From Anaerolineae bacterium (GTDB lineage: Bacteria; Chloroflexota; Anaerolineae; 4572-78; J111): a stretch of DNA of 64,000 bases. Numbering within the stretch: position 1 is the stretch's first letter; the number at the start of each line of letters is the position of its first letter. Positions 45,017-52,637 of the stretch are shown piece after piece. The notes below the pieces were generated by a model. The model was given only the letters and a program-made list of their open reading frames with translations. It was not told the origin of the DNA and searched no databases. The DNA is taken from contig JAJVIM010000043.1 of assembly GCA_022071955.1 (NCBI GenBank), positions 49,531-113,530 on the forward strand. Reading direction: 5' to 3'. The position numbers were made by a program, and so were the translations under genes.

Positions 45017-45940
45017 ATGAGTCATCGGTTTGAATTGACCCCCGCCGAACGCGGCCGGCTGGAGCAGGTGGCCGGCATTGTCTTCGACGTGCAGCGCTAC
45101 TCGGTGCACGACGGGCCGGGGCTGCGCACCAGCGTCTTTTTAAAAGGCTGCCCGCTGCGCTGCGCCTGGTGCGCCAACCCGGAATCGCAGCAGCCGCAGC
45201 CGGAACTGGCTCTGTTTGAGCAAAACTGCATCACCTGCGGCCAGTTTGAGTCGCCCTGCGCCGCCTGCTGGCCGCAACCCGCCAGCGCCGATTTTGCCCA
45301 ACGGGCGCTGGTTTGCCCCACCGGCGCGCTCCGCTGGCTGGGCGAGCGCCGCACCGCCGGTGAGGTGATGGCCGAAGTTCGGCGGGACGTGCCGTTTTAC
45401 GGGGCCGGCGGCGGGTTAACGCTGACCGGCGGTGAAGCGACGATGCAGCCGGAGCTGGCCGAGGCGCTGCTGCGGCTGGCCAAAGCCGAGGGGATTTCGA
45501 CGGCCATTGAAACGTGCGGCCACACCCGCTGGTCGGTGTGGGAACGGCTGCTACCGTACCTCGACGATATTTTGTACGATGTCAAACACGTTGACAGCGC
45601 CCTGCACCAGCAGTACACCGGCCTGGGCAACGAACTGATTCTGGCCAACTTGCGGCAACTGGCAGCGGTAGGCGCGCCGCTGACCATCCGCGTGCCGCTC
45701 GTCCCCGGCTTCAACGCCGATGACGCATCGGTGCGGGCCATCGCCGGCTTTGTGGCCGGCCTGCCCGGCGCCATCAAAGCCGTGAACGTGCTGCCGTATC
45801 ACACGCTGGGCCGGGCCAAATACGCCGCGCTGGGCCGCGATTACCCCTGGGCCGGCCACGCTCGCCCCACAGACGCCGAAGTCGCCACGCTGGCCGGGCT
45901 GTTTGCCGGTTGTGGTCTGCCGGTTAGCACCGGCGGCTGA
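45017..45940 (+). CDS. Glycyl radical enzyme activating protein (radical SAM)
   Basis: 307 residues. VFDVQRYSVHDGPGLRTSVFLKGCPLRCAWC is read here as YSVHDGPGLRTSVFLKGC then the radical SAM cluster CPLRCAWC (Cx3Cx2C). A ferredoxin-like insert follows (CITCGQF, CAAC, VCPTGAL) with about five cysteines, fewer than the eight of a classical two-cluster insert. LTLTGGEATMQ and DDILYDVKHVD are SAM-binding and catalytic segments. It abstracts hydrogen from Gly787 of the neighbouring enzyme. The reduced insert is a notable difference from PFL2-type activases. Confidence 0.93.
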   Translation: MSHRFELTPAERGRLEQVAGIVFDVQRYSVHDGPGLRTSVFLKGCPLRCAWCANPESQQPQPELALFEQNCITCGQFESPCAACWPQPASADFAQRALVCPTGALRWLGERRTAGEVMAEVRRDVPFYGAGGGLTLTGGEATMQPELAEALLRLAKAEGISTAIETCGHTRWSVWERLLPYLDDILYDVKHVDSALHQQYTGLGNELILANLRQLAAVGAPLTIRVPLVPGFNADDASVRAIAGFVAGLPGAIKAVNVLPYHTLGRAKYAALGRDYPWAGHARPTDAEVATLAGLFAGCGLPVSTGG

Positions 45941-45995
45941 CCAACCTTCCCCGTTAGTTTTGTTTGTTTTGCGTTAAGAGCATAGTTGAGTCAGA

Positions 45996-46142
45996 ATCCC
46001 CTCATCCCCCTGACCCCCTTCTCCCTCAGGGAGAAGGGGGAAAAAGTTTTTTGTGAAGTTTTGGGCGGCGCAGCCGCCCAAAACTTCACCAATTCAATAT
46101 AGCCCCCTCCCCAAATTTTGGGGAGGGGGTTGGGGGAGGGGT
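45996..46142. repeat. Composite three-hairpin element E
   Basis: C-rich hairpin, perfect 17-bp stem GTGAAGTTTTGGGCGGC (46053-46069 with 46073-46089, loop GCA), C-rich hairpin. It occupies the gap between the activase and the glycosyltransferase genes; the remainder (46143-46249) shows nothing recognisable. Confidence 0.8.
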
Positions 46143-46249
46143 AAATAAGCTGATATATTTGATACGTGTTCATCTTTGAAGCCCCTTACCTTATAGGAAA
46201 AAAGCAGTACGTCTGCTGACTGTTTAAAAGGTGATAGCGCTGGCCCACT

Positions 46250-47344
46250 ATGCCCCCAAAGATTGGCCTGATCATCTACGGCAATTTGAATATTTTGTCC
46301 GGCGGCTACCTGTACGATAAAAAACTGGTGGAGCATCTGCGTGCGCACCGGCTGGAGGTGCGGGTTTTTTCGCAGCCGCCGGCCGGTTATTGGGGCCGCT
46401 TCAAAGCCAATTTTGACCGCCGCCTTTGCCGCCAGATTCTGGATTTTGCCCCTGACCTATTGCTGCAGGACGAATTGAATCACCCGTCGCTGTTTCTGCT
46501 CAACCGGCGGCTGCGCCGGCAGTTGTCCGCGCCCATTGTCAGCATTGTGCACCATCTTTATTCCAGCGAACCGCACCGGGCCTGGCCCAGAATTTTTTAT
46601 CGCTGGGTAGAGCGACAATACCTGCTCACCGTTGACGGCTTTGTGTTCAACAGCCGCGCCACCCGGCAGGCCGTCGAACAACTTGCGGGCCGAACCCCCG
46701 CAGCCACGGTGGCCTACCCCGGCAAAGACAACCTCACCTTCACCATCGATGAGGCGTTCATTCGTCGCCGCTGCCGCCGCGAGCAACCGCTGCAACTTGT
46801 TTTTGTGGGCAACATCATCCCCCGCAAATCGCTGCACACGCTGCTCGAGGGGCTGGCGTTGCTGCCGCCGGCCGGCTGGCAACTGACCGTTGTCGGTGAT
46901 ACGCAGGTCGATCCCGCCTATTTTGCGCGCATCGGCCGGCAAGTGGCTGCTCTGCGCCTGCAAAACAATGTCCGCTTTGCCGGCAAACTCCCCGCCGACC
47001 AGTTGGTGGCGACGCTGCAAAACAGCGATCTGCTGGCTGTGCCCTCGGCTTTTGAAGGCTTTGGTATTGTGTATGTTGAGGCATTCGGCGCGGGGCTGCC
47101 GGTGATTGCCGGCCGGCTGGGCGGCAGCGGGGAAATTGTGAGCCACGGAGAAACCGGCTATCTGGTGTCACCGGATAAAAATGAGATTGCCGCGGCCGTT
47201 GGTCGTTTTATCCACAACCGGCCGCTGCTAACAGAGATGAGCCTGGCCGCGTGGCGGCGCTACGCCGAGTTCCCAACCTGGGAGCAATCGATGGCCGGCG
47301 TGTTTGAATATTTTTCAGGGCAATATCTTTCAAATAAGAAATAG
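46250..47344 (+). CDS. Glycosyltransferase family 4
   Basis: 364 residues. GT-B fold: N-terminal IGLIIYGNLNILSGGYLYDKK is the glycine-rich acceptor loop, VFVGNIIPRKSLHTLLEGL begins the nucleotide-sugar domain, and PSAFEGFGIVYVEAFGAGLP carries the conserved E-x7-E pair. It transfers a sugar from a nucleotide donor to an unknown acceptor. It lies next to an acyltransferase and opposite a methyltransferase and pterin/flavin-type genes, so it may glycosylate the product of that cluster. Direction and spacing do not put it in one operon with them. Confidence 0.88.
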   Translation: MPPKIGLIIYGNLNILSGGYLYDKKLVEHLRAHRLEVRVFSQPPAGYWGRFKANFDRRLCRQILDFAPDLLLQDELNHPSLFLLNRRLRRQLSAPIVSIVHHLYSSEPHRAWPRIFYRWVERQYLLTVDGFVFNSRATRQAVEQLAGRTPAATVAYPGKDNLTFTIDEAFIRRRCRREQPLQLVFVGNIIPRKSLHTLLEGLALLPPAGWQLTVVGDTQVDPAYFARIGRQVAALRLQNNVRFAGKLPADQLVATLQNSDLLAVPSAFEGFGIVYVEAFGAGLPVIAGRLGGSGEIVSHGETGYLVSPDKNEIAAAVGRFIHNRPLLTEMSLAAWRRYAEFPTWEQSMAGVFEYFSGQYLSNKK

Positions 47345-47359
47345 CCGGGAGTTGGGTTT

Positions 47360-47452
47360 GCCCCATCCCCCCTTGGCCCCCCTTCCCATTGGGAAGGGGG
47401 GATTATGGAAATGGTATCAATTTTGGGCGCGAAGCGCCCAAAATTGATACCA
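47360..47452. repeat. Half composite element F
   Basis: C-rich hairpin (CCCCCCTTCCC/GGGAAGGGGGG) and a perfect 18-bp stem GGTATCAATTTTGGGCGC (47413-47430 with 47434-47451, loop GAA); the right C-rich arm is absent. Confidence 0.75.
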
Positions 47453-47482
47453 AATTCTTTATTCCTTGCCTGAAAGGTTGTT

Positions 47483-48343
47483 GTGTCCCAACTCCGGCAA
47501 CTAACCGAAATTAATATCGATGACTTGATCACGGCCTTTGGTTTGCAGCAGGTCACGGTTGGCCGGCGGTTTATCCGGGCGCTGGGCCGATGGCCGGCCG
47601 GTGATTTTGCCCGATTCATGTTGCAAGCCGACCGGGTTGTCGGTGAAGCCGGCCTGGCCGCCGGCGCCGGGCTGATTTTGCAGCGATTTACCGGCGGGGT
47701 AACGGCTACCGGCGTCGAGCATATTCCCGCCGCCGGCCCGCTGGTCATTTTGGCCAACCATCCCGGCCTGGCCGATACCGTGGCCCTGTTTGCCAGTATC
47801 CCGCGCCGGGATTTACTGACCATCGGCCTGCGCCGCCCGTTTTTGGAAGCGCTGCCGGAAATGAAGCGATACGTTATTTTCATCAACGAGGACCGCCGCG
47901 ATCACTACCGGGCGCTGCATCAAATTGTTAGTCATCTCAAACAGGGCGGCGCGATTCTCACATTTCCGGCGGGCAAAATCGAGCCGGACCCGGCGGTTCG
48001 GCCCGGCGCGGTCGAGTCGCTGGCCACGTGGGCCGGGACGGTGGCCATGTTTGCCCGGCTCTCCGTGCAACCGGTGCTGCTGCCGGCGCTGGTCAGCGGG
48101 GTGCTGTCACCGCGAGCGCAGCGCCACCCGCTCACCCGGCTGCGCCGCCGCCCCGCCGACCGGGAGTGGTTGGGGGCGACGCTCCAGCTTTTGTGGCCGC
48201 CGTATCGCCGGGGGCGGGTTTCGGTGCAGTTTGGTTCGGCGCTGCCCGCGGAGTTGCTACGCCGGCAGGGCGACGACCGCCGCCTGTTTGAGTTGTTCCG
48301 GGCGCACATGCTGCCGCTGATTGAGCAGTCCTCCCGCCGTTAA
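47483..48343 (+). CDS. Acyltransferase of the PlsC/LPLAT family
   Basis: 286 residues; starts with GTG 47483 behind GAAAGG. The acyltransferase core has LANHPGLADT, an HxxxxD catalytic motif, and LTFPAGKIEPDPAVRPG, corresponding to the FPEGxR-type acyl-acceptor motif. It could acylate lysophosphatidate or another hydroxyl acceptor at the membrane face. No strong membrane segment is seen. Its stop overlaps the convergent methyltransferase stop by 4 bases. Element F separates it from the glycosyltransferase gene. Confidence 0.85.
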   Translation: MSQLRQLTEINIDDLITAFGLQQVTVGRRFIRALGRWPAGDFARFMLQADRVVGEAGLAAGAGLILQRFTGGVTATGVEHIPAAGPLVILANHPGLADTVALFASIPRRDLLTIGLRRPFLEALPEMKRYVIFINEDRRDHYRALHQIVSHLKQGGAILTFPAGKIEPDPAVRPGAVESLATWAGTVAMFARLSVQPVLLPALVSGVLSPRAQRHPLTRLRRRPADREWLGATLQLLWPPYRRGRVSVQFGSALPAELLRRQGDDRRLFELFRAHMLPLIEQSSRR

Positions 48344-49254
48344 CCTGCGCTCGTCCGGCCCACAAAATCCAGATTGTGGGCAATGTACACCAGCTCGTTT
48401 TGCTCAATTTGGGCGTGCCGCCGCGCCAGCCACGGCGCAACGCCAACCGGCGCGCTGTCCCCCAACATATTGCCAATCGAATCAATGATGCAGTGCAGAA
48501 AAAAAGCCTCGCTGGCCGGGTAGCCGGCCGGGCCGGGGAAGACCACCCAATCGGAGCTGCCGGCGGCGATGAGCTGGCTGTTGGCCGCCCGCAAATGCTG
48601 AAACAGGTAGCGACCCGCCGCCGGCCCGCTGAGGGCCACATTGTTCACGTGCTGGCGGGCCATCGCCCGGTGGTACAGGTCGATGACTTTCCGGTCGAGC
48701 GCTGGCTCAATCTCCGGCACCAAAATGGTTTCGGCGTCAAAGTTGATGGAAAAATAGAACAGCCCGCCGGGCTTTAACAGCGCCAGCAGGCCGGGCAGCA
48801 GCGCCGCAATATCAACCAGATCAAAAAAAGCGTGGGCGATGAGTAAATCCCACGGCGGTGCCACATGGGGGCGAGCGGCAAAGTCAACCACATCGGCCAC
48901 TTCAAACCGCACCCGGATTTGCTGGCCGGTCCGGCGCAGGCTCAACGAGCCGTCCGCCGCCCCTTCGGGTTGAAAGCCGTGCTGACCGGCCCAAGCCGGC
49001 AGTTGCTCTTTGGCCGCGGCCACGCACGCCGGCGACAGATCGAGAGCGGTGTAATCGGCGTTGCCTAGAATTTGCCACTCAACCAGCCGTTCAAACATGG
49101 CGCCGATGCCCGCCGCCACTTCCAGCACGCGCAGCGGTTTTTCTGCCGGAGCCGCCGGTAAATTATCGACTAAATGCCGGAGCACCAGCCGGTTGAGGGC
49201 GCGGTCATCGACACTTTTTTTGGCGACCAGATAGTCAACAAAGCTGAAGCTCAT
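48340..49254 (-). CDS. Class I SAM-dependent methyltransferase
   Basis: 304 residues. Motif I is VLEVAAGIGAM (about residues 43-53), then YTALDLSPACVAAAKEQ (motif II) and DLLIAHAFFDLVD (motif post-II). It binds S-adenosylmethionine; acceptor unknown. The start overlaps the stop of the QueD-like gene by 4 bases (ATGA), so the two are translationally coupled and probably act in the same pathway. The C-terminal 100 residues lack recognisable motifs. Confidence 0.85.
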   Translation of the reverse strand: MSFSFVDYLVAKKSVDDRALNRLVLRHLVDNLPAAPAEKPLRVLEVAAGIGAMFERLVEWQILGNADYTALDLSPACVAAAKEQLPAWAGQHGFQPEGAADGSLSLRRTGQQIRVRFEVADVVDFAARPHVAPPWDLLIAHAFFDLVDIAALLPGLLALLKPGGLFYFSINFDAETILVPEIEPALDRKVIDLYHRAMARQHVNNVALSGPAAGRYLFQHLRAANSQLIAAGSSDWVVFPGPAGYPASEAFFLHCIIDSIGNMLGDSAPVGVAPWLARRHAQIEQNELVYIAHNLDFVGRTSAG

Positions 49255-49631
49255 CCCAACTCAATCCGGTACGATGTCCAGGCGATTTCATTTTCCCAAA
49301 TGCGCACGGTCAGCGCCGATAAATTGGGTGCGCTGATGCGGCTGGCAAACGTTTGGGCCACAATCCGGGAAAATAACTCGATGCTGGGGTTGGTGCTGGC
49401 AAATTCCGGCAGATCGTTCAGTGTTTTGTCGCGGTAGTGGTTGACAATCTCGGTGAAGGCGTTTTCCACATCCACAATATCAACCAGATAGTTGTGGCGG
49501 TCCAGTTCCGCGCCTTCAAGTTGGAGTTCAACCACGTAGTGATGCGAGTGCCACTGGTTTTCGGCGCCCCAATCGCCGCCAATCAGGTAATGCTGGGCTA
49601 CAAAATCTCTTTTTACGGCCAGAGTGTACAT
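49251..49631 (-). CDS. 6-pyruvoyl-tetrahydropterin synthase/QueD family protein, Cys-to-Glu variant
   Basis: 126 residues, full length for the T-fold family. Zinc ligands His14 (FVAQHYL), His28 and His30 (WHSHHY) are present. The nucleophilic Cys that normally lies four residues before the first His of the HxH motif is Glu24 here, and HGH is HSH. Such a substitution is known from the PTPS-III branch, which makes 6-hydroxymethyl-dihydropterin from dihydroneopterin triphosphate; canonical QueD activity is therefore unlikely. Coupled to the methyltransferase gene. Probably expressed with the dehydrogenase and RibA/RibD_C genes upstream. Confidence 0.85.
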   Translation of the reverse strand: MYTLAVKRDFVAQHYLIGGDWGAENQWHSHHYVVELQLEGAELDRHNYLVDIVDVENAFTEIVNHYRDKTLNDLPEFASTNPSIELFSRIVAQTFASRISAPNLSALTVRIWENEIAWTSYRIELG

Positions 49632-49664
49632 AATAATCTCCTGTGAATATAAGTTGGGCGAGTG

Positions 49665-49780
49665 ATGAGTTTTGAGTTTTAAGTTTTTAGTTTTTAGTTC
49701 GTGTTGCGTGTTGCGTCATTCGTCGTTCGTCATTCGCAGGGGCGTAAATCGTAAATCGTAAATCCAAAATCGAAAATCGT
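49665..49780. repeat. Modular ATTCGTCATTCG-type repeat, copy 4
   Basis: Modules GTTTTGAGTTTTAAG, TTCGTGTTGCGTGTT, CGTCATTCGTCGTTCGTC and CGTAAATCGTAAATCC in the same order as at 32765. It interrupts the apparent operon between the MDR and QueD-like genes. Confidence 0.7.
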
Positions 49781-50782
49781 TTAGTACACTAACACAACCT
49801 GCAACGCCAGTTCCGGGCTTTCATCGAGCATGTGGTAGGCCTGCGCGGCCTGCTCAAACTGAAACCGGTGCGAAATAAACCGCGCCGGCCGGACGTGCCG
49901 GATCATCTGCCAGGCCACATCGAGGCGACGGGCTTTGCTCCAGCGCCCGCCCAGCTCCGGGGCGAGCGTGCTCACCTGGCTGCTGATCAACCGGAGACGC
50001 TGCCGGTGGAAACGGCTGCCCAAATCCAGGTGGGCCGGCTTGGTGCCGTACCACGAACCGACAATGACCCGGCCGGCAAAGCCGGTAATGGCGATGGCCT
50101 GATCCAGCGCCGCCGGGTTGCCCGACAGTTCAAAAACCAGATCAGCGCCAGCCGCCGCCGGCAAATATTCGGCCAACGCCGCCGCCGGGGCGACACTGGC
50201 CTGCGCCCCCAGCGCCAGCGACACCTCCCGCCGCCGGGCAAAGGCATCAACCGTAACCAGCCGGTTCAGCGGAAAGCGAGCCAGCAGCGCCGTGGTCAGC
50301 AGTCCAACCAGTCCCTGCCCAAACACCACCACATTTTCGCCGATCAGCGGCTGGCCATCCAGCGTCAAATTGACGGCGGTTTCCATGTTGGGCAAAAACA
50401 GGGCGTCTTCCTCGCTCACCCCCGGCGGCAGCGGCAGCAGGTTTTGCGGCGTGCTCAAAAAATGGCTCTGGTGCGGGTGAAAGGCAAACACTCGCCGCCC
50501 CTGCCATTCCGGCGCAACCCCCGGCCCCAAATCGATGACTTTGCCCACCACCGCGTAACCATATTTGAACGGAAAGGTAAACTGGCCAGCCAGATCGCTG
50601 ATGGTTTCATCGAGCGCCAAATCCCGCGGGACCTGACCGCGATAAACCAGTTGCTCGGTGCCGGCGCTGATGGCCGACATGGTTGTCTGCACCAGCAGTT
50701 GGCCCGGCCCCGGCGGCGGCACGGCTTCTGGCCGGATTTCGATGCGCCGGGGCGCGACAAAGTAAATTGATTGGGTCATCAT
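49781..50782 (-). CDS. MDR-superfamily dehydrogenase lacking zinc motifs
   Basis: 333 residues from ATG 50782, overlapping the RibA/RibD_C stop (a second ATG at 50779 is also possible). Medium-chain fold with Rossmann segment ENVVVFGQGLVGLLTTALL and N-terminal GroES-like part (GQLLVQTTMSAISAGTEQLVYRG). The GHExxG catalytic zinc motif reads KYGYAVVG and no structural four-cysteine lobe is present, so it looks zinc-free, like quinone reductase relatives. It sits between a GTP cyclohydrolase II fusion and a QueD-like enzyme, suggesting reduction of a pterin- or pyrimidine-derived intermediate. Confidence 0.87.
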   Translation of the reverse strand: MMTQSIYFVAPRRIEIRPEAVPPPGPGQLLVQTTMSAISAGTEQLVYRGQVPRDLALDETISDLAGQFTFPFKYGYAVVGKVIDLGPGVAPEWQGRRVFAFHPHQSHFLSTPQNLLPLPPGVSEEDALFLPNMETAVNLTLDGQPLIGENVVVFGQGLVGLLTTALLARFPLNRLVTVDAFARRREVSLALGAQASVAPAAALAEYLPAAAGADLVFELSGNPAALDQAIAITGFAGRVIVGSWYGTKPAHLDLGSRFHRQRLRLISSQVSTLAPELGGRWSKARRLDVAWQMIRHVRPARFISHRFQFEQAAQAYHMLDESPELALQVVLVY

Positions 50783-52122
50783 ATTGCCGGCCACAGTGGA
50801 TCACCCCGCAAAATAAGATTGTCGTCTAAAAACTGGTGGTGCAGGTTGTGCAGGCGCGGCACAGCGGCCTCGCTGGCCAGCTCCAACTGCGACACTGCCC
50901 GCAGCCCGCCCACCAGCAGCGGAGCCACGGTCAGCACCATCTGGTCTGCCCGCCGCGCTTTCAAAAAGCTGGAAATGACCTGCCCGCCGCCTTCAACCAT
51001 CAGCCGCTGAATACCCTGTTGGGCCAGCAACGCCAGTGCGGCCTCGAGGTTGATGGGTTGGCCGGCGTTGTTTTCCAGCCGGAACACGTTGGCCCCCAAT
51101 GCTTCGAGCCGGGCCTGCCGCTCGGCGGAGGCATTGCGGCCGGTCAGAATCCACGGCGGGCGAGCGCCGCTGCGCAGCAGATTGGCTTCCGGCGGGCAGC
51201 GGAGCTGGCTATCGAGGATGACCGGCTGCGGCTGGCTGCCCGCTACCAGCCGAACCGTGAGACGCGGGTCATCGGCCAGCACGGTGCCAATGCCCACCAA
51301 AATGGCATCGTGACTGGCGCGCAGGTGGTGGGTTAACGCGTAGGCCCGGGTGTTGCTGATGTGCAGCCGGCTCTCCGGCCGCAGAGCGATGCTGCCATCG
51401 AGGGTTTGGGCGTAAGTGAGGGTGACAAATGGCCGCCCGGTTTGCCGGGTCAGCCCTCTCGCCGCGGCCAGCCGGCGCTGAATATGGGCCAGTATGGCCA
51501 ATTGGCCGGGATCGGGGTCGGCCGGCTGGGGCGGAAAATGGTTGAGTCGCTCAATTTTGGTGGCGATGTATTTTTCGTTTTCGTGGGTTACGTCACCGTA
51601 AAGCGGAATTCGGGCGGTCACGTTGATGCCCATTTGCCGCAGGCTGTCGATTTTTTGGGGGTTGTTGGTCAGCAGTTGGACGGATTTTACGCCCAACTCC
51701 TGCAAAATGTGGGCGGCCATCGTGTAGTCACGCTGATCGGCCTGATGGCCCAGCAGCAGATTGGCTTCAACCGTGTCGTAGCCTTCATCCTGCAAATTGT
51801 AGGCCCGCAGCTTTTCAAGCAGGCCGATGCCCCGCCCTTCCTGGCGCAAATAGACAATGACCCCCGCGCCGGCTTCGGCCACCAGCGCCATTGCCCGCTC
51901 AAGTTGCTGGCCGCAGTCGCAGCGGGCCGAACCGAGCACGTCGCCGGTAAAACATTCGGAGTGGATGCGCACCAGCACCTCGTGCCGGCCGCGGACATCG
52001 CCCAGCACCAGCGCCAGATGTTCTTTTTGGTCTGGCGCGGCGGTAAACAGATGCAGTTGAAACTGGCCTACCGCAGTGGGCAGGCGGGCCGACACATGGT
52101 TATTGGCGAAAATGTTATCCAT
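50779..52122 (-). CDS. ribA: GTP cyclohydrolase II fused to RibD C-terminal reductase domain
   Basis: 447 residues. Residues about 1-200 are GTP cyclohydrolase II with zinc cysteines in CFTGDVLGSARCDCGQQL and catalytic-site YLRQEGRGIGLLEK. Residues about 225-445 are a RibD_C pyrimidine reductase domain (PFVTLTYAQTLDGSIAL, HDAILVGIGTVLADDP, RLMVEGGGQVISSFL). The RibD deaminase and the DHBP synthase domains are absent, so it is not a complete riboflavin enzyme set. GTP would be opened to a diaminopyrimidine and then reduced. First gene of the operon MDR, QueD-like, methyltransferase. A promoter candidate with internal palindrome is at 52371. Confidence 0.93.
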   Translation of the reverse strand: MDNIFANNHVSARLPTAVGQFQLHLFTAAPDQKEHLALVLGDVRGRHEVLVRIHSECFTGDVLGSARCDCGQQLERAMALVAEAGAGVIVYLRQEGRGIGLLEKLRAYNLQDEGYDTVEANLLLGHQADQRDYTMAAHILQELGVKSVQLLTNNPQKIDSLRQMGINVTARIPLYGDVTHENEKYIATKIERLNHFPPQPADPDPGQLAILAHIQRRLAAARGLTRQTGRPFVTLTYAQTLDGSIALRPESRLHISNTRAYALTHHLRASHDAILVGIGTVLADDPRLTVRLVAGSQPQPVILDSQLRCPPEANLLRSGARPPWILTGRNASAERQARLEALGANVFRLENNAGQPINLEAALALLAQQGIQRLMVEGGGQVISSFLKARRADQMVLTVAPLLVGGLRAVSQLELASEAAVPRLHNLHHQFLDDNLILRGDPLWPAI

Positions 52123-52205
52123 TCACGATGCCTGCTGGCCTTTCTGATTTGTCTGGTTTTGGCAACATTAGAGTTGTTCTTCACTACCGGACACTTTTTG
52201 AAATA

Positions 52206-52275
52206 GGACACAGATCAACACAGATTTCACAGATTATGTTAAAAAATTGAAGAAAAATCTGTGTGAATCTGTGCC
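52206..52275. repeat. ACAGATTT inverted repeat
   Basis: GACACAGATCAACACAGATT...AATCTGTGTGAATCTGTGCC, an inverted pair made of ACAGATTT-like units. Related sequences are common between genes of several phyla. It lies between the RibA promoter candidate and its gene. Confidence 0.65.
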
Positions 52276-52370
52276 CTAAAAATTTAATTCAGTTATTCGG
52301 GAACAACTCTGTTGGGGATATGAGTTTTGGAGGCCCCCGGCCTGCGACGTTTTTTGCAGGTGTAGGGCAA

Positions 52371-52398
52371 ATTATACAAACCGTCCGGTTTTGGTCAA
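52371..52398 (-). promoter_or_regulatory. Promoter candidate for the RibA/RibD_C operon with spacer palindrome
   Basis: On the minus strand TTGACC (52393-52398), 16 bases, TATAAT (52371-52376). The spacer contains AAACCGTCCGGTTT, a 14-bp palindrome that could be a repressor site. It lies 249 bases before the start codon, with a repeat between. Confidence 0.5.
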
Positions 52399-52469
52399 TC
52401 AACTGCGGGTTAATTTGGCTGGCGGCGGTTCAGGTTCGATCTTTTTGCCAATTTATGATTTGACCGTAC

Positions 52470-52615
52470 TATCAATTTTGGATTTTGGATTTACGAATTG
52501 CGAATTGCGACCGTGCGAGTGACGAACGACGAATGACGGAACACGCAACACGAACTCAGGGCCAAAAGCCCCCTATGGGAAACTCAAAACTCATCACTCA
52601 CCCAATCCACCGAAC
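52470..52615. repeat. Modular ATTCGTCATTCG-type repeat, copy 5 (inverse orientation)
   Basis: GATTTACGAATTGCGAATTG, GACGAACGACGAATGACGG, AACACGCAACACGAACT, a GGGCCAAAAGCCCCC insert, then AACTCAAAACTCATCAC: the modules of copies 3 and 4 reversed and complemented. Confidence 0.7.
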
Positions 52616-52637
52616 TGATTTTCACAGGAGTTGATCT

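Noticed and set aside
52123..52637. FMN riboswitch before the RibA/RibD_C gene
   Set aside because: The conserved RFN segments are absent on the minus strand; only a promoter-like pair and repeats are seen.
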